From the NCBI GenBank assembly GCA_027214385.1, contig JAPVXR010000005.1:1-64000 (forward strand): a stretch of DNA of 64,000 bases, given 5' to 3'. The notes under the pieces are model-generated. The model searched no databases. It worked only from the letters and a program-made list of their open reading frames with translations, and was not told the origin of the DNA. Of the stretch, positions 22,194 through 31,811 are shown piece by piece. This stretch comes from Cryomorphaceae bacterium 1068 (GTDB lineage Bacteria; Bacteroidota; Bacteroidia; Flavobacteriales_D; Cryomorphaceae). Each line of letters opens with the position of its first letter. Within the stretch, counting starts at the first letter, position 1. A program made the position numbers and the translations under genes.

Positions 22194-23003
22194 ATGACAC
22201 AGACGAAAAACACGGATTTGAATTGGGGCTTGGCTCTAAGTGGTGGCGGGGCTCGAGGGCTTGCTCAAGTTGGTGTTCTCCAGGCTATTGATGAGTGCGG
22301 TTTGAAGCCGTCTTGTATCAGCGGCGCCAGTATCGGAGCTGTGGTTGGTTCCCTTTATGCAGCAGGCATGAAGCCAATGGCTATGCTCGATCTCCTTTCG
22401 GGAAAAGGCTTTTTGAATTTGTTTCGGCTCAAGCCCAGTTTATCGGGGCTTTTGGGTATGAAATATTTGGAAGAGGTGTTGGATAAAAATCTTCCTGCTA
22501 CTTTCGAAGAACTCTCAATTCCACTTCACGTCTTTGCTACAAATTTGGCTAAAGGCGATTGTATCGATTTTCACAAAGGTGAATTGAGAAAACCAATCTT
22601 GGCATCTGCGAGTATCCCTATTCTATTTGAACCGATTGAAATCAAAGGTGAGAAATATGTAGATGGCGGAGTGTTGAACAATTTACCCTCAGGTGCATGT
22701 GTCTCTACTTGTTCTTACGTTTTAGGAGTTGAGGTGAACAAAGGAAAATTCACCCAAAACCTGAAAACAATGAAAAATGTCGCCCTTGAGGTATTCCATT
22801 TGGTTGTAAACCGCAGCAGTGAGGAGGGAATGAAAATGTGTGATCACGTGTTAAGACCTGAAATGGAAGCATCATTTGATCTTCTTGACTTTTCCAAAGC
22901 TAAAAGCCTGTTTGACTTAGGATACAAAGAGGGAATGGTTTGGGCGGAAAAGTTTAAAGCCGATCATATTGATCAAGCAGTTGAAAATGTAATTATTAAA
23001 TAA
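22194..23003 (+). CDS. Patatin-like phospholipase
   Basis: A 269-residue patatin-fold acyl hydrolase of the RssA/NTE type. The oxyanion hole G-G-G-A-R-G is at 17-22, the nucleophile Ser46 in G-A-S-I-G, and the catalytic Asp157 in D-G-G. Expected to cleave lysophospholipids or acyl esters near the membrane; there is no signal peptide. Its TAA overlaps the next gene's ATG by one base (TAATG), so the two are translationally linked. Confidence 0.92.
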   Translation: MTQTKNTDLNWGLALSGGGARGLAQVGVLQAIDECGLKPSCISGASIGAVVGSLYAAGMKPMAMLDLLSGKGFLNLFRLKPSLSGLLGMKYLEEVLDKNLPATFEELSIPLHVFATNLAKGDCIDFHKGELRKPILASASIPILFEPIEIKGEKYVDGGVLNNLPSGACVSTCSYVLGVEVNKGKFTQNLKTMKNVALEVFHLVVNRSSEEGMKMCDHVLRPEMEASFDLLDFSKAKSLFDLGYKEGMVWAEKFKADHIDQAVENVIIK

Positions 23004-23440
23004 TGAAAAGGATTCTTATAGCCGTTGATAATGAAAACGGTACTGATGAAATGCTGGACTACGCAGGAAAGATGGCATCGCTCTATGATGCAACTCTTTA
23101 CATATTGCACATCGCACGACCCGAACCTGAATTCGTAGGTTATGACGTGGGCCCCGAGTATATTCGGCTTGATGCAGCCCGCGAATACAGGGATGAACAT
23201 CGGTGGGTACAGGAATTAGCAAAGCGTTTGGATTCTCAGAATATTGATGCCAGAGCATTATTGATACAGGGTTATGTGGCTGATGAGATCTTGAAACAAG
23301 CTGATGACATCGAAGCAGATTTGGTGATTTGCGGGTCGCACAAAAACGGATTTTTCTACAACCTGTTTCTAGAAAACATTGCGGTAGAGCTCAGTAAAAA
23401 ATCCAAGAGGCCGCTGCTCGTTTATCCAATGCCTGATTAG
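23003..23440 (+). CDS. Universal stress protein (UspA family)
   Basis: A 145-residue single-domain Usp. The opening strand RILIAVDNENGT, the helix DEMLDYAGKMASLYDATLYILHI and the late V-I-C-G-S-H-K-N-G...L-F-L-E-N-I-A-V-E-L-S-K-K-S-K-R-P-L-L-V-Y-P follow the family, although the usual G-x2-G-x9-G-(S/T) ATP loop is altered (GSHKNGFFYNLFLENIA), so ATP binding is doubtful. Coupled to the patatin gene. Confidence 0.88.
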   Translation: MKRILIAVDNENGTDEMLDYAGKMASLYDATLYILHIARPEPEFVGYDVGPEYIRLDAAREYRDEHRWVQELAKRLDSQNIDARALLIQGYVADEILKQADDIEADLVICGSHKNGFFYNLFLENIAVELSKKSKRPLLVYPMPD

Positions 23441-23444
23441 GAGT

Positions 23445-23462
23445 AAGCCGTTTAGGCTTTTT
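23445..23462 (+). terminator. Possible short terminator after the Usp gene
   Basis: AAGCC (23445-23449), loop GTTTA, GGCTT (23455-23459) and five T. It overlaps the stop codon of the convergent MFS gene. The stem is only five pairs. Confidence 0.4.
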
Positions 23463-24663
23463 GCATTTTGTCCGATGAAATATTGAGGAACAACCCGGTA
23501 GCCACTACAATAGAAAAGGCACCCAGCACATACCAGAGAAAAGTATATCCGGAGTACTTGATTAGAAAAGTACCCACCGCAGGAGCTGCGATAAAAGCTA
23601 TACTGTAACCAACGGAGTACATCCCCAGATACCGACCACGAGACTTCTCATTTGCCCTTTGTACGGTATAGGTAGTCATAAAAGGCATGGCGAGTATTTC
23701 AGAGATGCTCAATAGAATCATTGATAAAACAAGAATGACCATGCCTTCAGCTACATTGAGCATGATGAGTCCTAAGCCGGCAAACACAGCGCCCAAACTT
23801 ACCACCCGCTTTATGGAAATCTTGTTTCCAAGTTTTGCGACCAAAGGCATTTCAATGGCAAACACTATAAATCCATTCAGCGCCAGGAGCCAGCCAATCT
23901 GGTTTTCCGGCAAGAAGTAAATTTCTCGATAATAAAGCGGGAGACTGATAAACAGCTGGAAAAACACGGTGCCATACCCTGCTACCAATAAGATGAAAGC
24001 CATAAACGAAAGATCCTTCCATGGAGGAAGTGGTTTCGCTTTTGGTTCAATCAATTCCGTTTGTTTTTCCTCTTTATTCTTCGGGAGATTTAAAAAATAG
24101 AGAGCAAATAAAATTCCAGCTCCTATGCAAGAAAATCCGTCTACATAGAAGAGTAGGTCGTAATTTTTTGCTGCTAAAAAGCCTCCGATGGCTGGTCCGA
24201 TCGTGAACCCAAGGTTGGTTGCCATCCTATTCAGCGAGTAAGCTCTGGTAAGATTTTCCTTTTTGGCGTACTGAGCTACGGCTGTAGAATTGGCCGGGCG
24301 CAGTGAGTCTGTAACTACAGTGGTCAGAAAAAATCCAATTGCCAAGCCTTCAAAGCTTTCGATATTTCGTAGAATCAAAAAGCAAACTCCGCCGCCAATC
24401 AAAGCTCCTGTTTGCACCGCAAAAGATCCTACTCGATCCGTAAGCCACCCGCCTAGAAAAGAACCAACAAGAGATCCGGCTCCGAATAGTGAGAGTATGA
24501 TTCCTACCTCTTCTAATGTAAGTCCTCTCGCCTCACGCAAATAGATACTCAAAAAAGGCAGAACCATGGTCCCCGTTCTATTTATCAGAATGACGAGCGC
24601 CAAAAGCCAAGCAGGTTTGGATAAGCCGCTATATGATTTCGAATAGAGTTTTAAAATGCGCAC
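23452..24663 (-). CDS. MFS transporter
   Basis: A 403-residue transporter with the twelve hydrophobic segments of the major facilitator superfamily and a larger cytosolic loop in the middle (~195-215, KNKEEKQTELIEPKAKPLPPW). Motif A-like G-S-F-L-G-G-W-L-T-D-R-V-G lies after helix 2. Closest in feel to the drug:H+ antiporter family; substrate unknown. The start is GTG (24663-24661); I see no better ATG. A TACCTTTG element on the minus strand (24691-24684) is a likely -7. Confidence 0.85.
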   Translation of the reverse strand: MRILKLYSKSYSGLSKPAWLLALVILINRTGTMVLPFLSIYLREARGLTLEEVGIILSLFGAGSLVGSFLGGWLTDRVGSFAVQTGALIGGGVCFLILRNIESFEGLAIGFFLTTVVTDSLRPANSTAVAQYAKKENLTRAYSLNRMATNLGFTIGPAIGGFLAAKNYDLLFYVDGFSCIGAGILFALYFLNLPKNKEEKQTELIEPKAKPLPPWKDLSFMAFILLVAGYGTVFFQLFISLPLYYREIYFLPENQIGWLLALNGFIVFAIEMPLVAKLGNKISIKRVVSLGAVFAGLGLIMLNVAEGMVILVLSMILLSISEILAMPFMTTYTVQRANEKSRGRYLGMYSVGYSIAFIAAPAVGTFLIKYSGYTFLWYVLGAFSIVVATGLFLNISSDKMQKA

Positions 24664-24708
24664 CTTTAAGAGTCAACTTGAGCCAAAGGTAGATTCATTT
24701 CAGTCACG

Positions 24709-25821
24709 GTGTTAAAAGTGATTTTATTATCATCTTTGAACCAAAGTAATCTGATTTTGAAAGTAGCTTTCCAATCGGTTTGTCTGATCGTTCTTTTTCT
24801 TGTACCCACATTCGGCTTTTCCCAAAGTGTCGAAGTAGGAAACGTTGGCAATACAGAAACTTTAGATTACGATACGACTTATATCCAAACCTTTCCTGGG
24901 TTTATAACAGGTAGGTTTTACCTGTCCCAAAAATTCACCAATCTGGAGTTTTTCGATGACATTCAAAACAGAAATATTTACTACGAACCCAATACGACCC
25001 TAAACCTGGGTATCGGTGTAACTGTAAAGGGGTTTACCCTGAATTTGGCATATGGGTTTGATTTTCTAAACCCCGATGTGGGACGAGGTAAAACGAAGTA
25101 CTTGGATTTGCAATCGTATACCTATACCCGGCATTCGGTAATAGATTTTTATGGACAATTTTATAATGGGCTTTACATGGATAATACATCGGATATTATC
25201 CCTGAATGGGAAGATCCGTTTTATGTTCGATCCGATATGCGGCTCAGGCTCTTTGGCCTTTCCTATCTGCACCTTTTCAATGGTGAAAAGTTCTCATATG
25301 CTGCACCTTTTGTTCACAACGAGGTACAGAAAAAGAGTGCTGGCTCGTTCCTGCTTGGGGGTGAAGTGGCATTGGTGTATGCAGATGGAGATAGTAGCTT
25401 GATTTCTTCGCTGGTCAACGAAGATCTTTTTGTTCCCTTGAAGGGAATTAGAGAAATAGCTTTTTTCGATATCGGTCCCAAAGGGGGATACTCTCACACA
25501 TTCGTTTTCATAAAACATATGTTCCTGACGCTTTCACTCAACTTTCGACTGGGAATAGGGCCAACTCGATACACATACGATGACGGAACGGAAGAATCGG
25601 AGTGGCTGGTAAACCCTTCTGCAGATTTTCGCTTCGGTTTCGGATACAATTCCCCTGAATGGTATCTTGGACTAACTGCCGTTTCTTCTACCTTTCAAAA
25701 TGCCGTGAATGAAGCAGAGAATGGGATGGTTTTCGGCGTGGGTAATGTACGTCTAAACTATGTCAAACGATTTCTGATGGGACCCAAAGTAAAACGTGTG
25801 GTAGACAAGCTCCCGCTCTGA
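24709..25821 (+). CDS. DUF4421-like outer-membrane beta-barrel protein
   Basis: 370 residues if started at GTG 24709; a TTG at 24757 would give a tidier signal peptide (LKVAFQSVCLIVLFLVPTFGFSQ), so the start is uncertain. After the signal, D-Y-D-T-T-Y-I-Q-T-F-P-G and then alternating amphipathic strands run to the end (FYLSQKFTNLEFF, TLNLGIGVTVKGFTLNLAYGF, FRFGFGYNSPEWYLGL, VRLNYVKRFLM). This matches DUF4421, a barrel family of Bacteroidota outer membranes. Function unknown. Confidence 0.8.
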   Translation: MLKVILLSSLNQSNLILKVAFQSVCLIVLFLVPTFGFSQSVEVGNVGNTETLDYDTTYIQTFPGFITGRFYLSQKFTNLEFFDDIQNRNIYYEPNTTLNLGIGVTVKGFTLNLAYGFDFLNPDVGRGKTKYLDLQSYTYTRHSVIDFYGQFYNGLYMDNTSDIIPEWEDPFYVRSDMRLRLFGLSYLHLFNGEKFSYAAPFVHNEVQKKSAGSFLLGGEVALVYADGDSSLISSLVNEDLFVPLKGIREIAFFDIGPKGGYSHTFVFIKHMFLTLSLNFRLGIGPTRYTYDDGTEESEWLVNPSADFRFGFGYNSPEWYLGLTAVSSTFQNAVNEAENGMVFGVGNVRLNYVKRFLMGPKVKRVVDKLPL

Positions 25822-25851
25822 CAAGTCATTCTTTTCCTAGCTAACTGATTT

Positions 25852-26487
25852 TCAGAATTTGACATCTATCATTTTAAAAAAGACAGCATAAGCTGTGTGT
25901 TTTTGCAATTTCCTTTTTGACAGCATGTTCGAGCTGACAACTTCTACGCTGCACTCTTCATCACAAGAGGATTCTACTAAGATTATGGGAATTGAAAGCC
26001 GCGCTACTTCGGCTAATTGAGCCAATTCAATTTTATAAACTGAAAAGCCATTTTCGTTGTGAATGGGGTCAGAGCTGAACGAAATGGCGTCTGTGTTTTT
26101 CAATGCTTCAACTGCTACGATGTGCAGTCGGCCCTCTTCAGGAATGGCGAAGCGATGGACAAAGCAAGAATCACTTTTGTAAATATCTTGTCCGATCCAG
26201 CCCGTGGGTAGCTTTACATTTTTCCAGGGTTGCGCTGGTTCTTCTAGGCTAACTGTTACCCCTTGCAGTGTGAGGTAGAGTATGGGGTTGCAATGCCGAT
26301 GAAGCGCTGTAGTGTCTCCATTGGAAGCACGAACATTGAGCACCCTTAATTGATCATTTTCAAAAATGGATTGATGAAATTCTTCTTTATGAACTAAAGG
26401 GTATTTATCAGATTGAGAGAAGGCATTATTGCTTGAAAATGTGATAACAAGAAAAAAAATAAACGGCATTCTAGTATTTTCCGGCAT
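25852..26487 (-). CDS. Secreted cupin-like protein
   Basis: Start ATG 26487 gives 211 residues with a signal peptide ending NAFSQS; a further start at 26469 and an upstream one at 26511 are possible. The mature part has a cupin-type core: NDQLRVLNVRASNGDTTALHRHCNP with H-R-H as candidate metal ligands, then YLTLQGVTV, and a second set of strands. Metal binding is inferred. It is divergent from the gene at 26525. Confidence 0.65.
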   Translation of the reverse strand: MPENTRMPFIFFLVITFSSNNAFSQSDKYPLVHKEEFHQSIFENDQLRVLNVRASNGDTTALHRHCNPILYLTLQGVTVSLEEPAQPWKNVKLPTGWIGQDIYKSDSCFVHRFAIPEEGRLHIVAVEALKNTDAISFSSDPIHNENGFSVYKIELAQLAEVARLSIPIILVESSCDEECSVEVVSSNMLSKRKLQKHTAYAVFFKMIDVKF

Positions 26488-26524
26488 GGTTCTTACATTT
26501 AGGGACACCAAAATTTAAAATAAC

Positions 26525-26902
26525 ATGAAAATTAAGCTAATCCTAACTGCCTTTGCATTTGCCATCGCATCTTTTTCTTTTGCCCAAACAGATAAAGCTG
26601 TTTCTATGGAGGATAAAGTGAAGCAACAGGCTACTGAACTTACAGAACAAATGACAACGTACCTCGACTTGAATGAATCTCAAGCTCAAAGAATGTTGGG
26701 AATGAATATGTCCATGTTTAAGAGCAAAGCGGCGATGGAAAGTATGGACCTTTCTGATGCTGAAAAGGCTGAAAAGATCAAGGCGTACGAAGAGCGAAAT
26801 AACGAGACTGTGAAACAAGTTCTGACTGAAGAGCAATATGAAAAGTTTAAAGCAAAGTACACCCAGACCAAAATGAATAAGGCTGAAAAGTCTAAAAAGT
26901 AA
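26525..26902 (+). CDS. Small periplasmic helical protein (Spy/LTxxQ-like)
   Basis: A 125-residue protein: signal peptide (MKIKLILTAFAFAIASFSFAQ), then an all-helical, charged, Met-rich mature part. The pattern L-D-L-N-E-S-Q-A-Q-R-M-L and V-L-T-E-E-Q-Y-E-K-F-K-A-K-Y echoes the repeated LTxxQ motifs of Spy/CpxP-like envelope proteins. A chaperone-like or metal-related role is possible; nothing here proves it. A strong terminator follows. Confidence 0.75.
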   Translation: MKIKLILTAFAFAIASFSFAQTDKAVSMEDKVKQQATELTEQMTTYLDLNESQAQRMLGMNMSMFKSKAAMESMDLSDAEKAEKIKAYEERNNETVKQVLTEEQYEKFKAKYTQTKMNKAEKSKK

Positions 26903-26917
26903 AAGACTCAATGTTGA

Positions 26918-26941
26918 AAGGGTGCGCGAGCACCCTTTTTT
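26918..26941 (+). terminator. Rho-independent terminator
   Basis: GGGTGC (26920-26925), GCGA tetraloop, GCACCC (26930-26935) and six T, with AAA extending the stem. A textbook terminator 17 bases after the Spy-like gene. Confidence 0.9.
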
Positions 26942-26952
26942 AGTTTATACCC

Positions 26953-27375
26953 ATGAGAAAATATATTGTCATTATTCTATCACTTGTTCTGGTCTCTTGC
27001 TCTACAGTTCAGAAAGCATCTGACGGGTCTTCTCTTTTGTCCGATTTGATAGGCAATGAATGGATATTAAAGAGCCTAAACGGTGAAGATGTAAATGAAG
27101 CCGACTTTATGAAAGGGCTTCCTACTCTTACCTTTAAAGAGGATGGCGCAATGCAGGGATCAACAGGCTGCAATTCCTTTTCAGGCAAGTTTTCTTTAGG
27201 AGAAGTTATGAAACTCGATCCTGGAGCTATGACCAAAATGCATTGTCCGGGTTCGGGAGAAACTGATTTTATAAATGCTTTAACAAGCGCTACTTCCATA
27301 GATGTAGTAAAGAATGACCTCGTTTTGAAAAAAGCATCCGATGAACTTCTTCGTTTCACTACTGCCAAAGAATAG
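26953..27375 (+). CDS. META-domain (HslJ-like) lipoprotein
   Basis: A 140-residue lipoprotein (lipobox LVSC; Cys near 16). The META domain is plain: W-I-L-K-S-L-N-G-E-D-V, P-T-L-T-F-K-E-D-G-A-M-Q-G-S-T-G-C-N-S-F-S-G-K-F, then M-T-K-M-H-C-P-G. HslJ of E. coli is linked to novobiocin and heat response. The next gene starts 3 bp after this one ends. Confidence 0.88.
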   Translation: MRKYIVIILSLVLVSCSTVQKASDGSSLLSDLIGNEWILKSLNGEDVNEADFMKGLPTLTFKEDGAMQGSTGCNSFSGKFSLGEVMKLDPGAMTKMHCPGSGETDFINALTSATSIDVVKNDLVLKKASDELLRFTTAKE

Positions 27376-27378
27376 ATT

Positions 27379-29037
27379 ATGAGTGATATTGAAATTGCCA
27401 ATTCATTTCAGCCCAAGCTGATTGAAGAAATAGCTGAGAAAATAGGAATCGCGAGGGAAAACCTAGAACATTACGGTAAGTACAAGGCGAAAATTCCCGC
27501 TCATTTGGGTGGAAATCCCAATGGAAAACTGATCTTGGTTACGGCTATGACACCTACACCTGCAGGAGAAGGGAAAACAACTGTTTCTATTGGCCTGGCT
27601 GATGCCATGAACCACATTGGTGCCCAAACTACCTTGGCACTCCGCGAGCCTTCTTTGGGCCCCGTCTTTGGAATCAAAGGTGGCGCTACCGGAGGAGGTT
27701 ATAGTCAGGTGATACCTATGGAGGAGATCAACCTTCATTTCAATGGAGATTTTTCTGCAGTGGAAAAAGCCAACAACTTATTGGCCGCACTTATTGACAA
27801 TAATCTTCAGAGCAAAAACCGAAATCTTGATCTCGATCCGCGCACCATTCGCTGGAAAAGGGTCATGGATATGAATGACCGAAGCCTCCGAGACATTGTT
27901 ATCGGTTTGGGTGGAAAGACAATGGGAGTGCCGCGAGAAGCAGGCTTCGACATTACTGCGGCTTCTGAGATTATGGCCATTCTTTGTTTGGCAGAAAATC
28001 TGGAGGATCTCAAGAATCGATTTGCCAGAATACTGGTGGGACTAAATCGAAAGGGAGAACCCGTCTACGCTCGTGATTTAAACGCCCAAGGAGCGATGGC
28101 CACCTTGTTGAAAGAGGCCATCAACCCCAATTTAGTGCAAACACTCGAAGGAACTCCTGCTTTGATCCATGGCGGACCGTTTGCAAACATTGCCCAAGGA
28201 ACGAACACACTGATTGCTACAAAAATGGCGATGACACTTAGCGATTTCACGGTCACTGAAGCTGGTTTCGGTTCTGATTTGGGAGCTGAGAAATTCTTGG
28301 ACATCAAGTGCCGGTCGGGAAATATTAGTCCATCTGCGATCGTGATGGTAGCCACCATTCGCGCGCTCAAGTACCATGGTGGTGTAGAACTCGCCGACTT
28401 ACAGAAACCTGACGTTGATGCTGTAAAGCGGGGAATACCCAACCTCGAAAGACATTTGGAAAACGGAAAAGTCTACGGAGTTCCAACTATTGTGGCAGTC
28501 AATCGATTTACTTCCGACTCAGATGATGAGGTACAAGCCGTTATCGATCATTGTAAGGCACAGGGTATTGAAGCCTATTCAGCTGATTATTGGAAAGACG
28601 GAGGCAAAGGTGGAACAGAATTGGCAGAAGCCGTTGTCAATCAAGTCAATGACTTTTCGGGTTCATTTACCCCTGTGTACAATCTTGATCAATCAGTAGA
28701 AGAAAAGGTGAATGCCGTCGCAAAGAAAATCTACGGTGCGGGTCAAGTTGATTTTGCGGGTCCTGCAAAAGCCGATATGCGACTGATCGAAAGGCTGGGA
28801 CTATCCAATTTACCCATCTGCATAGCCAAAACACAAAGCTCGCTTTCGGATGATCCCAAAAGAAGAGGCCGCCCGGAAGGTTTTGGAATTGAGGTGCGCG
28901 AAATTGAAATAGCAGCAGGAGCGGGATTCCTCATTCCAATTACAGGAAAGATGATGCGAATGCCCGGACTTCCTGAAACACCCGCTTCAGAAAATATAGA
29001 CATTGATAAAGACGGTAAGATCTCCGGCCTTTTTTAG
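27379..29037 (+). CDS. fhs: Formate-tetrahydrofolate ligase
   Basis: A 552-residue enzyme, the normal length. It makes 10-formyl-THF from formate, THF and ATP in one-carbon metabolism. The P-loop-like T60-P-A-G-E-G-K-T-T is present, followed by the conserved R-E-P-S-L-G-P-V-F-G-I-K-G-G-A-T-G-G-G-Y and, near the end, I-C-I-A-K-T-Q-x-S-L-S-D-D-P and the G-F-L-I-P-I-T-G-x-M-M-R-M-P-G-L-P motifs. Its stop codon interlocks with that of the convergent phosphatase. The 3-bp gap to the META lipoprotein suggests a shared transcript. Confidence 0.97.
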   Translation: MSDIEIANSFQPKLIEEIAEKIGIARENLEHYGKYKAKIPAHLGGNPNGKLILVTAMTPTPAGEGKTTVSIGLADAMNHIGAQTTLALREPSLGPVFGIKGGATGGGYSQVIPMEEINLHFNGDFSAVEKANNLLAALIDNNLQSKNRNLDLDPRTIRWKRVMDMNDRSLRDIVIGLGGKTMGVPREAGFDITAASEIMAILCLAENLEDLKNRFARILVGLNRKGEPVYARDLNAQGAMATLLKEAINPNLVQTLEGTPALIHGGPFANIAQGTNTLIATKMAMTLSDFTVTEAGFGSDLGAEKFLDIKCRSGNISPSAIVMVATIRALKYHGGVELADLQKPDVDAVKRGIPNLERHLENGKVYGVPTIVAVNRFTSDSDDEVQAVIDHCKAQGIEAYSADYWKDGGKGGTELAEAVVNQVNDFSGSFTPVYNLDQSVEEKVNAVAKKIYGAGQVDFAGPAKADMRLIERLGLSNLPICIAKTQSSLSDDPKRRGRPEGFGIEVREIEIAAGAGFLIPITGKMMRMPGLPETPASENIDIDKDGKISGLF

Positions 29038-30344
29038 AAGTCGGTCTCGTTGATTTGATAAGACCAGAGTTTTTCGCCCGTGGCACTTTTGATTTCAATA
29101 TTGACCACACGTGCTTTTCTTGCACCTGAGATGTTGATTAATCCGAAGTTGTGCTGATTAATCAATGATCCTTCAATACGATTATCGTTCTTTTCGTCGC
29201 CTGGGTTGTGCGTTCCCGATGTAAGCGGCGATACGGTAAGATCGTAAATCTTGATTCCGTCAATTTCCACTTCGCTCATTTCGGTGTGGTGTCGATCACC
29301 CGTAAGGAAAATGACTCCGGTGATTCCTTCTTGGGCTATGCGATTCAAAAGCATCGCTCGTTCCTCTTCATAGTTGGCGTAATTTTCATAAACCGCTGCG
29401 GTGCTCAATACTTGACTGCCGCACGCTACGAACTTGAAGGGAGCACGGCTGTATTTCAAGAGCTCAATCAACCAATCAATCTGCTCCTCGCCAAGCATCT
29501 GCTCTTCAATGGTCGCCATATTGTATTCAGAGCGGTGCCAGCGGTTGTCCAAAAAGAAGAAATGCGCGTCGCCGTATTCGATAGCTGAGGTAATGCCTCC
29601 AAGGTTGTTCACTCCATAATTGTTGTTTGCCCAGAAGAGCTTGAATGCATCCAGCGTTTCTTCCTTGTATGGGAAAGTGCGTGTGGCGTCATTTGGCCCG
29701 AAATCGTGGTCATCCCAGATAGCGTAGTGATTGGCTGCAGCCAAAAGGTTTTGCATCTCGGGCAATGATCGGGTGTGGGTGTACCTTCTCAAAATTCCCG
29801 TTCGCGAAAACCAATCGACTTCTCGCAAGTAGATGTTGTCACCAAGCCAAAGCATCATATCCGGATTTTCATCGGCTATGGTTTCAAAAATTCCATAGGT
29901 GCTTCCGTATGACTTTCCCGGTCTATCGTACTTTTCTTCATTGATATAAGCGCAACTTCCGATTGCAATCTTTAACTCAGGAGGGGCTGTTCTAAATTGC
30001 CATAGCGATTGAGTGCTAAAAGTCAGTTCGCGATCTGAGGTTTGATTTTCACCATTGGCATAAATGGAATAGCGGTAAGTAACTCCGGGTTCCAGACTAT
30101 CGGCAATCAAGTGCACTACATTGGCATTTTCGGGTGCTGCTGCTTTTGCGAGCGAACGAAATTCGCGCTCTGGCAGTGTATCGGGCCAATAGACCAGCTC
30201 CACAATACAAGCTTCTTCCATCTGAACCCAAATCAAAGCTTCGCGCATTTCGGCATAGCCCTTCATTGGGCCTGACTTAAGTAGATCCTGAGCCGAAAGT
30301 AGGAGAGGAGCGAGCAAAAAGAAGATCGAGATGAGCCTTTTCAT
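29034..30344 (-). CDS. PhoD-like secreted phosphatase
   Basis: A 436-residue protein with a signal peptide (MKRLISIFFLLAPLLLSAQ), an N-terminal Ig-like domain (~30-130), and a metallophosphatase domain with the PhoD marks: I-G-S-C-A-Y, L-W-L-G-D-N-I-Y, I-W-D-D-H-D-F-G-P-N-D-A and F-L-T-G-D-R-H-H-T-E. These supply the Fe/Ca ligands in PhoD-type phosphodiesterases. It should act in the periplasm or outside. No T9SS sorting domain is seen. Confidence 0.9.
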   Translation of the reverse strand: MKRLISIFFLLAPLLLSAQDLLKSGPMKGYAEMREALIWVQMEEACIVELVYWPDTLPEREFRSLAKAAAPENANVVHLIADSLEPGVTYRYSIYANGENQTSDRELTFSTQSLWQFRTAPPELKIAIGSCAYINEEKYDRPGKSYGSTYGIFETIADENPDMMLWLGDNIYLREVDWFSRTGILRRYTHTRSLPEMQNLLAAANHYAIWDDHDFGPNDATRTFPYKEETLDAFKLFWANNNYGVNNLGGITSAIEYGDAHFFFLDNRWHRSEYNMATIEEQMLGEEQIDWLIELLKYSRAPFKFVACGSQVLSTAAVYENYANYEEERAMLLNRIAQEGITGVIFLTGDRHHTEMSEVEIDGIKIYDLTVSPLTSGTHNPGDEKNDNRIEGSLINQHNFGLINISGARKARVVNIEIKSATGEKLWSYQINETDF

Positions 30345-30402
30345 TGAGACAATTTTCTACAAAGAAAGGGTCAATTTTCAAATGAGAAGTCAAGGCGACG
30401 TT

Positions 30403-31680
30403 TTATTGCACGATGACTTTCTGATTTCGAGAAGATTTATCAGTATACAAGACGGTAAAGAGATAGGTACCTTTTGGCAAAGAAATTATATCGCCTGGTT
30501 TTGGTTTTTCGATGAGTCTTCCTTCCACGCTGTAAATAGCAATCAGATCAATCTTTTCATCAGAAGGCAAAGTGACTGCTCCATTTGATGGATTTGGGAA
30601 AATAAAGGGCTTTTCATTTTCCATTTGGGAATAGTCTGAAAGGGGGGAGCATTCCAGATTTGAAATCAATTCCCAAAGCTCTACGTCAAATGCAGACGCT
30701 GCGGCCTCCAACCCGAAGGCCGCATCTCCTTGTCTCGTAACTACTAGTCCTTGGGACGGCACCACATATATCTTTTGATCATTGGCTCCCAAGGCCATGT
30801 ACATATCATCCGGACCACTTGGTATCATCGAACCTTCATATTGAACGGGGTCCAGCGGAAACATGTGATTTGATTGACCATTGAGCCACCACAGGTAGCC
30901 ATAGGATTGATTCATCAGTTGAGAAGGCGTGGTAAGTGCTTGAATGTATTCAGGAGCGGTCAGAACGGCCGTGCCATCCCACTCAAAACCGTTCATCGCC
31001 AGCCAGCCAAACCTTGCCATATCTCGATGCTTGCTGAAATAGAGATTGTCGACCCAGAACCCTGTCATACCTGTTACTTCTTCCACAACCGAGTTGGTGT
31101 AATCGTTACGATCTATTCCCGTAGCGGCCTCAACTACCTCGATAAGCCGTCTGTAAACGGCATTGTGGTAATGCCACTCTGTTCCTACCTCTGCATCAGT
31201 ACATTGATAGCATCCGGGTTCCGTACAGTCCCAGAGAAAAGGAGAATTGTTGAACGAAGAGCTCATGGTCAGTTGATGAAAGATGGTTCTTTCGTATTCA
31301 TCGATGGAGTCACAACTCGTCCACCCTGTGCCGATGTATTGAGATACGGGATCATCTAAGCTCAGCAGTTCGTCTTCCAGTGCTTTTCCTGTAAGAGTGG
31401 CAGTGATTGTTTTTGCCGCTGATGCCCAGTACCAAAGGGTATTTTCGTCATGTCCGTTGAAATAGTTTTCTAAAACGATACGACCATCTTTCAGGATAAT
31501 GAATGCCCTGCTGTTCTTTTCCTCCAAGTAATTGAACAACGTATCAATGTTCTCTTGGCACCAATTCAACTCGCTCGGCTCCATGGTTTCCCAATCATTT
31601 CCTTCTGCAGGTGGAAAGTAGGTTTGAGCGCTTGTTGTAACAAAGAGCAGTGAAGAGACAAAAAAGACAAAACACTTCAT
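30403..31680 (-). CDS. Secreted serine hydrolase (beta-lactamase fold) with T9SS type A sorting domain
   Basis: A 425-residue protein: signal peptide (ending TTSAQ), a class C beta-lactamase-like hydrolase domain (~35-335) with the S87-A-A-K nucleophile motif, Y-H-N as the likely second motif, and W-L-A-M-N-G-F-E-W-D-G-T-A-V-L further on. Residues ~350-425 form a T9SS type A tail (F-P-N-P-S-N-G-A-V-T-L, L-I-A-I-Y-S-V-E-G-R, L-P-K-G-T-Y-L-F-T-V). It is therefore probably carried to the cell surface or medium. Substrate unknown. Confidence 0.88.
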   Translation of the reverse strand: MKCFVFFVSSLLFVTTSAQTYFPPAEGNDWETMEPSELNWCQENIDTLFNYLEEKNSRAFIILKDGRIVLENYFNGHDENTLWYWASAAKTITATLTGKALEDELLSLDDPVSQYIGTGWTSCDSIDEYERTIFHQLTMSSSFNNSPFLWDCTEPGCYQCTDAEVGTEWHYHNAVYRRLIEVVEAATGIDRNDYTNSVVEEVTGMTGFWVDNLYFSKHRDMARFGWLAMNGFEWDGTAVLTAPEYIQALTTPSQLMNQSYGYLWWLNGQSNHMFPLDPVQYEGSMIPSGPDDMYMALGANDQKIYVVPSQGLVVTRQGDAAFGLEAAASAFDVELWELISNLECSPLSDYSQMENEKPFIFPNPSNGAVTLPSDEKIDLIAIYSVEGRLIEKPKPGDIISLPKGTYLFTVLYTDKSSRNQKVIVQ

Positions 31681-31811
31681 AGGGATTTGACGAGATTCAG
31701 AGTATAAGGTTTAAATTCTAAAAACCGCTTGACACGAAATTAAACCATTCCGCATTAATCCCTGACTCAATTTGGAGTGAGGCACTACTTTCGTAATAAA
31801 TCTACACTATC